Shown here: positions 14,958 through 23,413 of the stretch, one piece after another | Position numbering within the stretch: position 1 is the stretch's first letter | How the letters are laid out: each line of letters begins with the position of its first letter | Source of the DNA: Leptolyngbya sp. 'hensonii' | GTDB taxonomy: Bacteria; Cyanobacteriota; Cyanobacteriia; GCF-001939115 | DNA: 35,636 nucleotides | Assembly (NCBI RefSeq): GCF_001939115.1 | Contig: NZ_MQTZ01000022.1 | Span: forward strand, 1 to 35,636 | Reading direction: 5' to 3' | Translations under genes and position numbers: made by a program | The notes under the pieces: generated by a model | Seen by the model: the letters and a program-made list of their open reading frames with translations, nothing else | What the model was told of the DNA's origin: nothing | Databases searched by the model: none

Positions 14958-17150
14958 TTAATTTTCTGACACCTTCATCACGGGGCACCTGGGATGTTGC
15001 CCACCCTGGGCACAGATGTAGCTCAATTGCTCCGGGCTCAGATTTTTAGCTCTGGAAAAATTGACGCCTCTAAATGCACCCGATGGGTTAGGCACGGGGG
15101 CCAGCTTAATAAACTGATCCGGGGAGGTCGCTGTGAGCAAAATGAAGGTGGCTCCCTGAAAATCTGCCCCATCCAGATTGGCCCCCCGCAGATCGACCAT
15201 GCTCAGGTCAGCCCTGCGAAAATTGACATTCTGCAACTGGGCAAAACTCAGGTTAGCCCCTGACAGTTGGGCCTCACTCAGATTCGCATCCCGGAGATTG
15301 GCTCCACTCAAATCGGCACCGGATAGATCCGCCTTTCTCCAATCTGATTCAGTCAGGTTGGCATCCCGCAACGTTGCTCCCAGGGCATTAGTCTGGCCAA
15401 GACGAGCCCGCTGCAAATTAGCCTGCACCAGATTGGCCTCTCCCAGATCAGCCCCGGTGAAGCTGGCATCGCTGAGCTGGGCCTGTTGTAGATTGGTACG
15501 AATCAGTCGGGCACTGCTTAAATTCACCCGATTCATCCGAGCTTTGGACAAATTGGCCTGATTGAGGGTCGCCTGCAATAAATTAGCCCGTTCCAGGGGC
15601 ACCTTGCTCAGAAAGGCACCCGTCAGGTCCACTCCCTTCAGATTTGCATCACTCAGATCCGCAATCCAGTCATCGAAGGTGCCCCAGTACCCATCAGCCC
15701 CAGGACCGTAGAAACGGGCTCTTTGCAGGCTGGCCCGACTCATATCTGCTCCCCTGAGTTGGATGCCGGAGAGGTCTATTCGGTCCAGGACCAGGGTGAA
15801 TTGGGTAGACCCAGAACCCGTTTGGCCGAGGTCAATCCGATTGAGATCACTCCCATGGACCTGGCCACTATAAATAGTCAGAATCTTCGCGATCGCCCGC
15901 TGGGTTGCCCGTTGTCGCAGCGCCGCCAGGGTGCGTTCCTGACGATCTCCGCCTCGCTTTAAGGATTCCAGATCGGTCTTAAGTGCCAAGTTCAGTTTGT
16001 GGAGCGGTGGAAGCGCTTCCGCTCCCTTACTGACCAGGGATTGCTGAATGGCATCAATCATGAGCGGGGTCTCTGCCTGACTCAGCAGGTCAGCCAGGAA
16101 AGGGAGTGCCCGGGGATCATTCAACTTCCCCAGGGCCAGCACCGCACTCTGACGATCGTCGGGAGTTTCGGGTTTTGCGGCCAGTCGGTTGACCAGGGTG
16201 AGAAATACCTCATTATCTTGTTGCTTAAACTCGCGCTGATTGGTCTGACTTTGAATGTAGACTTGCGTACCCACAAAAGTTCCCAGAATCATGCCCATGC
16301 CCGACAGGAACAGAGTCAGGAGGGTCAGCCCAGGGTGCTGACGCATCCAGACCCAAATGCCTGGCCGTCCCCACTTGGGCTCAGGGGTAAGCACGATCGC
16401 GGCAATTGCTTCATCTTCATTGCTCCACTCCCCAACTGGCTGCCAGGTTGCAGCATCGGCACCCCGCTCAAAGAAGCGGAAATGACGGAAATCATTGGAA
16501 TAGGGGGTTACCGTATCAATCACGAAGGTACCAGACAGACGATCGTGCAAGGCCCGTCGTCGTCCATCTAGGCGCGCCAGCAAATGCTCTCCAGCCAGCA
16601 AGAACGAGGCCAGACCAGCCAAAATGGCCAGATCGGGAAAAGCTCCCATATAGCGCCAGATCAGATAAGCGATTCCCAGGGGCAGCCCCCAGCGACCCAC
16701 CCCTTCCCGAAATAAAACCTGAGCCAGACCAGGCGGGGCTCCAGAGGGCGTTACCACCCGCACCCCAAATAAACGCTTCAGAGGAGTTTTACCGGTCCGG
16801 GTCAAAAGATAGAGATGAACCCCAGACAGGACCAGCGGTGCAGCTAAGGCCCCCGTCCACAGTAGATTGGTCAGGGGAGTAACCGCTCGTTCCATATCCT
16901 GTTTGGGAATGCCTAAGGCCCGGGCTGTGGTTTCTTCTACCGTTGCCAGAATTGGATTGAGGGGAACCGTTGCGCCTGGGAAGGAATGGTTAATCTGCCC
17001 CCCAATGCTGAAAGGCAGGATGGCTGTAGCCGTTACCAGAGAAACTTCAAGGGTCCAGGCAGCCCAGCGCCGAACCAGGAAAGGCAGTTGCAAATGGATA
17101 GGAAGTGATTCGCGAAACGGATGACTGCCTCTCATATTTGGACCGGCCAT
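14958..17150 (-). CDS. RDD-domain membrane protein with HEAT-like and pentapeptide-repeat regions
   Basis: A 730-residue multidomain protein. Residues of about 24-215 form an RDD-type membrane domain, with the Arg-rich first helix (VRRWAAWTLEV), GKTPLKRLFGVRVV and the closing LHDRLSGTFVI. A further membrane helix lies at about 272-298. A short HEAT-like pair follows (about 332-385, LALGKLNDPRALPFLADLL), then a charged linker and a pentapeptide-repeat beta-helix from about 455 to 670, interrupted at 480-497 by a Gly/Trp/Asp-rich insert. The C-terminus (about 690-728) has two Cys flanking a GGQHP loop. The beta-helix would face one side of the membrane as a scaffold. Function is unknown; the domain order suggests a membrane-anchored sensor or organiser. 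Start ATG 17150; an alternative is ATG 17135. Confidence 0.85.
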   Translation of the reverse strand: MAGPNMRGSHPFRESLPIHLQLPFLVRRWAAWTLEVSLVTATAILPFSIGGQINHSFPGATVPLNPILATVEETTARALGIPKQDMERAVTPLTNLLWTGALAAPLVLSGVHLYLLTRTGKTPLKRLFGVRVVTPSGAPPGLAQVLFREGVGRWGLPLGIAYLIWRYMGAFPDLAILAGLASFLLAGEHLLARLDGRRRALHDRLSGTFVIDTVTPYSNDFRHFRFFERGADAATWQPVGEWSNEDEAIAAIVLTPEPKWGRPGIWVWMRQHPGLTLLTLFLSGMGMILGTFVGTQVYIQSQTNQREFKQQDNEVFLTLVNRLAAKPETPDDRQSAVLALGKLNDPRALPFLADLLSQAETPLMIDAIQQSLVSKGAEALPPLHKLNLALKTDLESLKRGGDRQERTLAALRQRATQRAIAKILTIYSGQVHGSDLNRIDLGQTGSGSTQFTLVLDRIDLSGIQLRGADMSRASLQRARFYGPGADGYWGTFDDWIADLSDANLKGVDLTGAFLSKVPLERANLLQATLNQANLSKARMNRVNLSSARLIRTNLQQAQLSDASFTGADLGEANLVQANLQRARLGQTNALGATLRDANLTESDWRKADLSGADLSGANLRDANLSEAQLSGANLSFAQLQNVNFRRADLSMVDLRGANLDGADFQGATFILLTATSPDQFIKLAPVPNPSGAFRGVNFSRAKNLSPEQLSYICAQGGQHPRCPVMKVSEN

Positions 17151-17373
17151 TAGATGAAACCCCTTCTGATAGCGACCTGAGAGCCATGGCTCCCTGGCCC
17201 AAAGTAGCGGAGCTGAGCAACCTTAGTGTGGGCATCTTGCCTACTTACACGATCAATGGTTGGACGCTTTAAGCCGCAGCCTGCCAGGGGACTGACTCAA
17301 CGAACTGTGCTTATGTCATAACACTGGAGTGGAAAATTTGATCTAGTTTTTCCAAAATTTCTCAATATCATCC

Positions 17374-17793
17374 TCATGCTCCAAACAGATTCAGAGGTAA
17401 ATGACCATAGGTCTCGTTCAGACCATCGGCAAAGGCCGACTGGCAAGACACCACGACCCCCCGATGCCTACCCTCATAGGGTTCGGCATAGCATGCCCCC
17501 GTTTTGCCATTGAATTTGATATAAGCTGGCCCCTCTACTGCAGTCTGGTCAAATGTGGATGGATATCCCATTGCCTCCAGGTAAGTCTGCAAAGCCCGGT
17601 AACCTGCCTGCGTCGTTTCGGCACACACCCCGAAAATCTGATAGTCACAGGCCCGGGTTACCGTCTGGAGTGCCTGCTTGACGACGACAGACTCTGGCAG
17701 GGTATCTGCCGATCGGGCGTCAGTACAATCAAATTGCTTCAAAATGCGATGAGCGTCTGGAAGGGTCAAATCAGAGGAAAGTTGCATAGCCAT
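17374..17793 (-). CDS. DUF1824 family protein, cyanobacteria-specific
   Basis: A 139-residue soluble protein that matches my memory of DUF1824, a family restricted to cyanobacteria and plastid-bearing relatives with no known function. Recognisable parts are the early SDYQ/CDYQIFGVCAETTQAGYRALQTYLEAMGY stretch (in pieces), GPAYIKFNGKTGACY and the C-terminal VVVSCQSAFADGLNETYGHLPLNLF. No catalytic motif, membrane segment or signal peptide. Start ATG 17793, with an in-frame ATG two codons on. It stands alone: 223 bp from the RDD gene and 113 bp from the transglutaminase-like gene, all on the minus strand. Confidence 0.8.
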   Translation of the reverse strand: MAMQLSSDLTLPDAHRILKQFDCTDARSADTLPESVVVKQALQTVTRACDYQIFGVCAETTQAGYRALQTYLEAMGYPSTFDQTAVEGPAYIKFNGKTGACYAEPYEGRHRGVVVSCQSAFADGLNETYGHLPLNLFGA

Positions 17794-17906
17794 TCAAAAT
17801 TCAAAAGTATGCTCTGTCCCATCATCGCCCTATCCCGTCACCCTTGGCCCCTGTCTTGAAGATAAATGTCCGTGACGCATGACTAAGCACGGATGACCCA
17901 ATCCCC

Positions 17907-20237
17907 TCAAGAATTTCTGGGACTTCTGCGCCGGAATCGGCTTGCGGCTGACGATCTCTGGCGCAAATTCAAGAACTGTTGTTGTAAATGTTGGGTATCT
18001 ACAGCTTGAGCCCCGTAGCGCCAGCGCACATACGCATCAGAAATCTCATCAATGATCGCGGAAGCCTCCGGGGGCTGTTGGGTCCGCACCTGTTGGGCAT
18101 ATTCAAAGGGGGTTTGGGTGGGCTGACGACGCAGCCCCCGATCGCCCAACCAGTCCAGCATCTGACGGTAAAGACTTTCCATTGCGGGAAGTCTGGCCAG
18201 CCAGAGCTGATATCGCCAGGCCCGCCAGGCATTCCAGGCCAACCAGAGCAGAAAGGCCAGTCCGACCCCAATGAGCAGGGCTGCGAAGAGGCCAAACCAG
18301 CCCTGGGTAATCAGACTAATGAACCAGGCCACAATCGCGACAATGGGCCCGAAAATAATGCTGAAGAAGCGATTCAGAAAGCTGGTGACAGGAGAGGGTA
18401 ACCAGCCAGCGACCCACTGCCAGAACTTCTGTAGAACGGTGAAAGTCTGACTTTCTTCTACCGAAGGGGGGTATAACTCATGGCCAGGGATGGGGTCAAA
18501 GGCAAACCAGCCCTGCTTTGGGAAGTACACTTCCGTCATCGCAAAAGCGTCTGTATTCTTGACAATGTAAAGCCCTGTGAAGGGGTTAAATTGTCCTGGC
18601 AAAAATCCTGTCGTCAGTCGAGCCGGAATCCCGACCGAACGCAACATCACCGTCAGAGCCGTGGAGAAGTGATCAGGATAGCCCCCCTTATACAGGAAAA
18701 GGAAGGATTCCACCATATCCTCGTTAAATCCCCAGAAAGGCAATTCCGGTAGAATCTGATAATTCTGCTTCAGATATTGGGCCAGGTACAGCGCCTTCTC
18801 ATAGGGATCTTTCAAGATATTGGGGGCTGTGGCCAGGATCTCCTCTGTGCGCTGTTGAACTCGGGGCGCAATAGTCGGTGGAAGTTGCAGATAATATTTG
18901 CGAATGTTAACTGGATAGACCTTGGGAGCTTTACCCAGTACTGTCCGATTCCGGAAAGGAACTTCCGAGATCACCGTATAGGTGGCTCCTTCCGTGACTG
19001 CCAGTGGAGATCGCAGCCCTCCTTCCGCATCAACCCCAATCTCGTCTGTAAAGAAATAGAGTTCCTTCGGCTGATACAAAGCTGGAATGATGTTGGGAAA
19101 CTCCTCAGACACGATCGTGTAGGTCTGGACCACTTCTCGCGTCCGGCCAGTCAAATTCATAATCGGCAGAAAGAACTGGTAGGTCCAACTCGGTCGCCGA
19201 ATGGGGGAAGATCGATCGCTGCGAGAGACCTCCCAACCCTGGCCCGTATAGCGATCGAAGGCCATGACCCGCCAGAACCCCTCTGCCTGGGAACGAACGC
19301 GCATCACCACCTTGGGTTTTAACTCTCCTCGGAGGTTCTGATTAATCTGGTTATTAAATCCATAGTAATGATCTGGGTTCAACGTCCCCTGGCCCGTTCC
19401 CTGACCTGCCTGGGGATCTCCCTGACCCTGACCCGTTCCGGGTTCATTGCCGCCTCGGGAGGGATAACCCGGATTGGTAATTCGGCTCAGATCGGTACGT
19501 TGTTGTTGCAGATTTGCGGGTGGACTGACGGGAAAAGTCCGCAGCTGATATCCCGGAAACCGGGGCATCAGGGTGAAGACGACCAGACCTAGGCCGACGA
19601 TCGCTACCCAAAATACCCCCAGCCTGCGGGGAGACAGATCTGCGGTGGGTATTTTCAGACCCCGCAACACCAGACCCAGACGGGACCGATAATCCAGCAC
19701 CAGCACGGGCAGGGCGATCGTAATAAACAGGAGTAGCATCGGTCCAAAAGCCAGGGTCTCACTCAGGGTCCCGGCGACGCCAATCAAAATCAGCCCGATG
19801 ACCATGGAGTACCCCAGATCTTTGCGTCGGGGCAAGTCGAAGCTATGTAGGACCTGGAGTTGAATCAGCAACTGGGCCAGTGCCAGCCGGGGATCATTGA
19901 GTTCACCAAACAGGCGACTGAAAAAAGCCGCCAGGGTAAGCAACATCCCGATCGCCAGCATGAATTTAGTTGCAATATTCCGCTTACGTCGCCGATACCA
20001 GCTCCAGCTTGCCCCCACAATACTGAAGGGGACTGACCAATAACTGGTAATCTGCCATCCCCCAATCCCGCCAGCGGCCACATCTGTAGCAATGATCCCT
20101 ACAATAACCAGAGCCTGCGTCAGCACCCGTAATAAAACTGAATCCTCTGGCTCCGGCAAAGGAAGATTTTCCCAAGGTCGCCACCCACGAAAACCTGTGT
20201 TACTGGGCTGTTGCTGTGTACCAGAAGCATTAGACAT
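17907..20237 (-). CDS. TgpA-type transglutaminase-like membrane protein lacking catalytic Cys and His
   Basis: A 776-residue protein with the DUF3488/transglutaminase-core/DUF4129 layout. Five to seven membrane helices lie within residues of about 35-225. A Gly/Gln-rich linker (about 255-285) precedes the soluble transglutaminase-like domain (about 300-600), then one or two membrane segments (about 625-670) and a basic cytoplasmic tail. In active members the core reads GYC(E/D)HF and DAHAW. Here it is GYPDHF (Pro521 at the Cys position) and DAFAM (Phe565 at the His position), while Asp581 in FDPIP remains. The whole protein contains no cysteine. It is therefore probably a non-catalytic envelope or cell-wall-associated protein. 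Start ATG 20237. It lies 226 bp downstream of patU, on the same strand. Confidence 0.9.
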   Translation of the reverse strand: MSNASGTQQQPSNTGFRGWRPWENLPLPEPEDSVLLRVLTQALVIVGIIATDVAAGGIGGWQITSYWSVPFSIVGASWSWYRRRKRNIATKFMLAIGMLLTLAAFFSRLFGELNDPRLALAQLLIQLQVLHSFDLPRRKDLGYSMVIGLILIGVAGTLSETLAFGPMLLLFITIALPVLVLDYRSRLGLVLRGLKIPTADLSPRRLGVFWVAIVGLGLVVFTLMPRFPGYQLRTFPVSPPANLQQQRTDLSRITNPGYPSRGGNEPGTGQGQGDPQAGQGTGQGTLNPDHYYGFNNQINQNLRGELKPKVVMRVRSQAEGFWRVMAFDRYTGQGWEVSRSDRSSPIRRPSWTYQFFLPIMNLTGRTREVVQTYTIVSEEFPNIIPALYQPKELYFFTDEIGVDAEGGLRSPLAVTEGATYTVISEVPFRNRTVLGKAPKVYPVNIRKYYLQLPPTIAPRVQQRTEEILATAPNILKDPYEKALYLAQYLKQNYQILPELPFWGFNEDMVESFLFLYKGGYPDHFSTALTVMLRSVGIPARLTTGFLPGQFNPFTGLYIVKNTDAFAMTEVYFPKQGWFAFDPIPGHELYPPSVEESQTFTVLQKFWQWVAGWLPSPVTSFLNRFFSIIFGPIVAIVAWFISLITQGWFGLFAALLIGVGLAFLLWLAWNAWRAWRYQLWLARLPAMESLYRQMLDWLGDRGLRRQPTQTPFEYAQQVRTQQPPEASAIIDEISDAYVRWRYGAQAVDTQHLQQQFLNLRQRSSAASRFRRRSPRNS

Positions 20238-20463
20238 AGGTTTTGATCTTTCCCAACCAGGTCTGAAACCCCAGTTCTATAAACTGCAGATCCTGGACCT
20301 ATCTTAGCTTCTGGACAGACCAGCAACCAACCCGGGGGAATCATCCTGCCGATCCCTACCCCATCCCTTTTTCCCCATGCCAACAAAACAATTGAGACAT
20401 CCTACCGGATGCCTGAAATACACCTCATCTCTCCGACACGGACCATTCTAGACGGTTCAAACC

Positions 20464-21540
20464 CTAACGTTCTGCAGGGGAGATCGCAAAGGTTAAGGGG
20501 GTTTGAACGGCGGTCTGCAGTTGAACTTCCAGAACAGCCGTCCAATCCAGGGGCAGATTCGAGACTTCCAAAATCAAGGAGCCCCCATTATCTCTGGAAG
20601 CAGATGCCTGCGCTGCCGACGTTTGGAGGGTTAGACGACCTCCACTGGGCAGATGGGCTTGAACTTGTAGTCGGGCTTCCGGTTGGACCTCATAGTGCAA
20701 CTGCAAGGTCAGAGGCCCAGCTTGGGTCAACCATTCCCGTTCCACGATCGGTTGGCTTGCCGATACGGTCAGGGTCAGGGAGCGCAGAATTTCCCTGGCC
20801 GCCAGCAATGAGAGGACCATCTGCTGGGTAGGATTGGCCGTTGCGTAATCATCAGGCATCGTTTCCCGGACTGGAGCCGGGGCTGCCGAACCCCGACTGG
20901 GGGACAGCAAAACTTGCCCAGCGAGATGATTCAACAACTGTGAATCCTCAGGAAAGAAAGACTCCACTGCCTGAACTAGCTTTGCTCCTTCTCTCAAGGG
21001 CGTTTGGACCAAATTCTGACAATGCTGCAGGAGCTGAGTCAGGATTTCTTGGGGCATCGGCACGGGCAGGTTGAGGCGGCGTAGTTGAGCCAGCCATAAT
21101 CCTGCAACCGGTTCTTCAACAACGGATACATCCGATTCATAATCCACCAGCTCCGTTTCCCAGGGAAATAGGGGAGGGTGAAGCTGGATCTCGGCTTCTA
21201 GCCGACGTTTAATGAGGGTATAAAATCGATCGTGCACAGTAGATATTTCTCCCAGTTTGAGTGTTCCATGCCCTGACTGCGGGGAGAAGTCTTGAAGCGC
21301 ATCGGCCAGTAGGTCGATCGCTTCACCATCAAATGACTCTAAGATAATCGACTCCAGTTCATCCAGTCCATCAACTGAGGAAGCATGAACTCCATTTGGA
21401 GTGAAAGGCTCTACAGCAGCCCCCCCACTGCAATCGATTGTACTACTGACCTCCCAAGGTGTATTAGTCGAAGCAGAGCCAGAACCCTGAAATAACCAGG
21501 TGATAAATTGTTCCGGTGAAAAAACAGGATCCTTCTCCAT
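20464..21540 (-). CDS. patU: PatU-like protein (heterocyst pattern cluster)
   Basis: A 358-residue soluble protein directly downstream of hetZ (11-bp gap, same strand). From known biology, hetZ is followed by patU in filamentous cyanobacteria. In Anabaena sp. PCC 7120 the gene is split into patU5 and patU3, while it is one gene elsewhere. PatU3 interacts with HetZ and restrains differentiation. This intact frame has an N-terminal segment (MEKDPVFSPEQFITWLFQG) resembling a short interaction motif. An acidic variable region follows (about 20-180), then a helical block with QEILTQLLQHCQNLV (about 165-180), and a Val/Leu/Thr-rich beta domain at 265-355. The assignment rests mostly on position and size. 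Start ATG 21540. Confidence 0.7.
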   Translation of the reverse strand: MEKDPVFSPEQFITWLFQGSGSASTNTPWEVSSTIDCSGGAAVEPFTPNGVHASSVDGLDELESIILESFDGEAIDLLADALQDFSPQSGHGTLKLGEISTVHDRFYTLIKRRLEAEIQLHPPLFPWETELVDYESDVSVVEEPVAGLWLAQLRRLNLPVPMPQEILTQLLQHCQNLVQTPLREGAKLVQAVESFFPEDSQLLNHLAGQVLLSPSRGSAAPAPVRETMPDDYATANPTQQMVLSLLAAREILRSLTLTVSASQPIVEREWLTQAGPLTLQLHYEVQPEARLQVQAHLPSGGRLTLQTSAAQASASRDNGGSLILEVSNLPLDWTAVLEVQLQTAVQTPLTFAISPAER

Positions 21541-21551
21541 CTTCTAGACTC

Positions 21552-22694
21552 CTATTCATCTGTAGAAATACCTGATCCGGACATTGCACCATTACGAATT
21601 TCCCAGGCTTGCTCCAGCAGTTTGGACCACTGCTTCTGGACCTGAGTCGTGGTGAAGCCCAAATCCTGCGCGATCGCAAGATCGGGCACGCCCTGCTGTT
21701 TCATCCGCAAGAGACTCAACTGCTGCTGGCTGATGCGAGCCTGGAACGTTTGCCACTGGTGAGAGGTCAGCCCCAGATTGTGATCCAGATCAGCCTCCAG
21801 CCACTGATGCACCAATTCCCATCGGTGGGACAGTGCAAAGCGCACTAGGTGATACTTGAATCGCTGTTGCAAATAATCCCGCTGGCGGGGAGTTAGGCCC
21901 AGTACCGCTTCAATCTCATTAGCAGACAAATCCTGCAAACGTAGCGCAAAATAATCTGCACAGTCATTTTGCTGCCGCTCTTCCAGATAAGCCATCAAAT
22001 CTGCCACGACATTATGGCGTAAAGAGTCCTCGGCTGGCTCCAGATCTTGGGCAACCATCTGTTCCCGCACCCGTTGCAAAGAAGCTGCATTCCAAATGTG
22101 ATCCGGTTCAGACCCCGATCCTTCAGCAGCCTGCTCAATATCCACAAAAATCTCTGCGGGTTGCTGTTGGGAAAATGTCTGTGCCCGAAGGATAATCAAC
22201 TGTTGATTACGACGTCCTGGCAGGGGGATACGACGTTTGGCATAACGTTCCGAGAAAGCCATATACTCCGCCAGATCCAGGAGAGTTTTAGGGGTATAGT
22301 CTGCCGTAAGTTGGGCTTCCCGGCGGAACGCATTCAGAGCCTCAATATAAAATCCTTGCAGGAAATCCTCAATCAGGGTTAAGCGGGCCTGATAGCTAGA
22401 CTGAACATGGGGCGGGGTAATGTAACGGTACACAACTGCACTCAGGGTACTGTGAAGCTCGACCCGTCCTCGACGGGAGCCCAATTTATAGTAAGTCAGA
22501 CATTGTTTGAGGCGATGACGTGCCAAAGTGACCGCCCAGGAATCGACCTGGCCAGAATCTTGGATCCGTTTACTTTCCGAACAAATCCGACTGACTTCAC
22601 TAGCCAAACGCTCTGCAACCATCCGGCAGCTTTTTTCAGTCGCTTTAGTGGATTGTTTAAGTTCGTTGAACAGCAGTTGAAAAATTGCCTCCAC
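21552..22694 (-). CDS. hetZ: HetZ-family regulatory protein
   Basis: A 380-residue protein matching HetZ, a regulator of early heterocyst differentiation that works with HetR and HetP. Homologues also occur in filamentous cyanobacteria without heterocysts. Recognisable segments are SCRMVAERLASEVSRIC, WAVTLARHRLKQCLTYYKLGSRRG near the N-terminus, LAEYMAFSERYAKRRIPLPG, LSANEIEAVLGLTPRQRDYL and, at the C-terminus, PDLAIAQDLGFTTTQVQKQW, which looks like a sigma-region-4-type helix-turn-helix. The start is GTG 22694, since a stop codon lies 27 bp upstream in frame and no ATG intervenes. A weak AGGGAG lies about 12 bp upstream. It is followed by patU and is divergent from a conserved 161-residue gene (97-bp shared promoter region). 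Confidence 0.85.
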   Translation of the reverse strand: MEAIFQLLFNELKQSTKATEKSCRMVAERLASEVSRICSESKRIQDSGQVDSWAVTLARHRLKQCLTYYKLGSRRGRVELHSTLSAVVYRYITPPHVQSSYQARLTLIEDFLQGFYIEALNAFRREAQLTADYTPKTLLDLAEYMAFSERYAKRRIPLPGRRNQQLIILRAQTFSQQQPAEIFVDIEQAAEGSGSEPDHIWNAASLQRVREQMVAQDLEPAEDSLRHNVVADLMAYLEERQQNDCADYFALRLQDLSANEIEAVLGLTPRQRDYLQQRFKYHLVRFALSHRWELVHQWLEADLDHNLGLTSHQWQTFQARISQQQLSLLRMKQQGVPDLAIAQDLGFTTTQVQKQWSKLLEQAWEIRNGAMSGSGISTDE

Positions 22695-22791
22695 GATCTG
22701 GCAGATCTCCCTAGATGTTTATCTGCTAACAAAAACCCTAACACACCCATAGAAAGTCTAGACTGGTATAGTTTTAACCCTCCCGTTCAAG

Positions 22792-23277
22792 ATGGACACA
22801 GGAATGGATTTGGACCAGCAGATTCAGGTGTTAATTGAGTATGCCCCCAAGGATGGGGTTACTCCTAAGGTGGTAGAGGCGATTGCACCCGCTCTTAAAA
22901 GGATTGCGCAGAAACTGCGCCATCCTCAGTACTACATTCTACAGACTCTAGAGCAAAGCTGGATTCTTACGACAATCAGCAATCGGGCAAATCCGGGTCT
23001 TGAGAAGAATGTGATCTATGCCTTTTCTACCCTTAAAGATGTTGCTGCAGGCTCTCAGCAATCTTTAAGGGATTCTCAGATTCTGGCACTTCCCGTTCCG
23101 GCAATTCACATTCTGTTTCAAATGATGGCCATGGAGACAGTAGACAGCGTTGTTTTCTTTGAAACGCCTGGTAATGTTGACACTGGAACAGAGATTAAGC
23201 GTACAGAGCTGCAAACCCTGATTCAATCTTATCTACAGGCTAATTTCTCCAGCAATATACCGCCGAATATTGCCTGA
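22792..23277 (+). CDS. Conserved cyanobacterial protein divergent from hetZ
   Basis: A 161-residue soluble protein starting at ATG 22792 (an alternative is ATG 22804). It is mostly helical at the N-terminus (LIEYAPKDG, VVEAIAPALKRIAQKL), with a mixed centre (YYILQTLEQSWILTTISNR) and a short conserved-looking core around DSVVFFETPGN. No catalytic or membrane features are visible. The divergent position to hetZ suggests a shared control region, but I cannot name the family. A hairpin repeat 76 bp after the stop may end its transcript. Confidence 0.65.
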   Translation: MDTGMDLDQQIQVLIEYAPKDGVTPKVVEAIAPALKRIAQKLRHPQYYILQTLEQSWILTTISNRANPGLEKNVIYAFSTLKDVAAGSQQSLRDSQILALPVPAIHILFQMMAMETVDSVVFFETPGNVDTGTEIKRTELQTLIQSYLQANFSSNIPPNIA

Positions 23278-23352
23278 TCGGCTGAATCTGGAAATTTATT
23301 CTTAGGATCTTGGATTCAATAACCTGGAGTTCTTCAACTTTCACCCCCAACC

Positions 23353-23376
23353 CCCTCACCCAAATTGGGGTGAGGG
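23353..23376. terminator. Bidirectional hairpin between two convergent genes
   Basis: CCCTCACCC (23353-23361) and GGGTGAGGG (23368-23376) form a perfect 9-bp stem with a 6-nt loop. It belongs to the dispersed GC-rich repeat family and lies between convergent genes ending at 23277 and 23414. There is no strong T-run, so a terminator role is likely but not proven. Confidence 0.5.
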
Positions 23377-23413
23377 TCCTCAGGAATGGGGCACTTTATT
23401 TCATTTCCGAGCC

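Noticed and set aside
20464-22694. Proof that the organism forms heterocysts
   Set aside because: hetZ and patU also occur in filamentous cyanobacteria that do not differentiate; no other heterocyst or nif gene is in the window.
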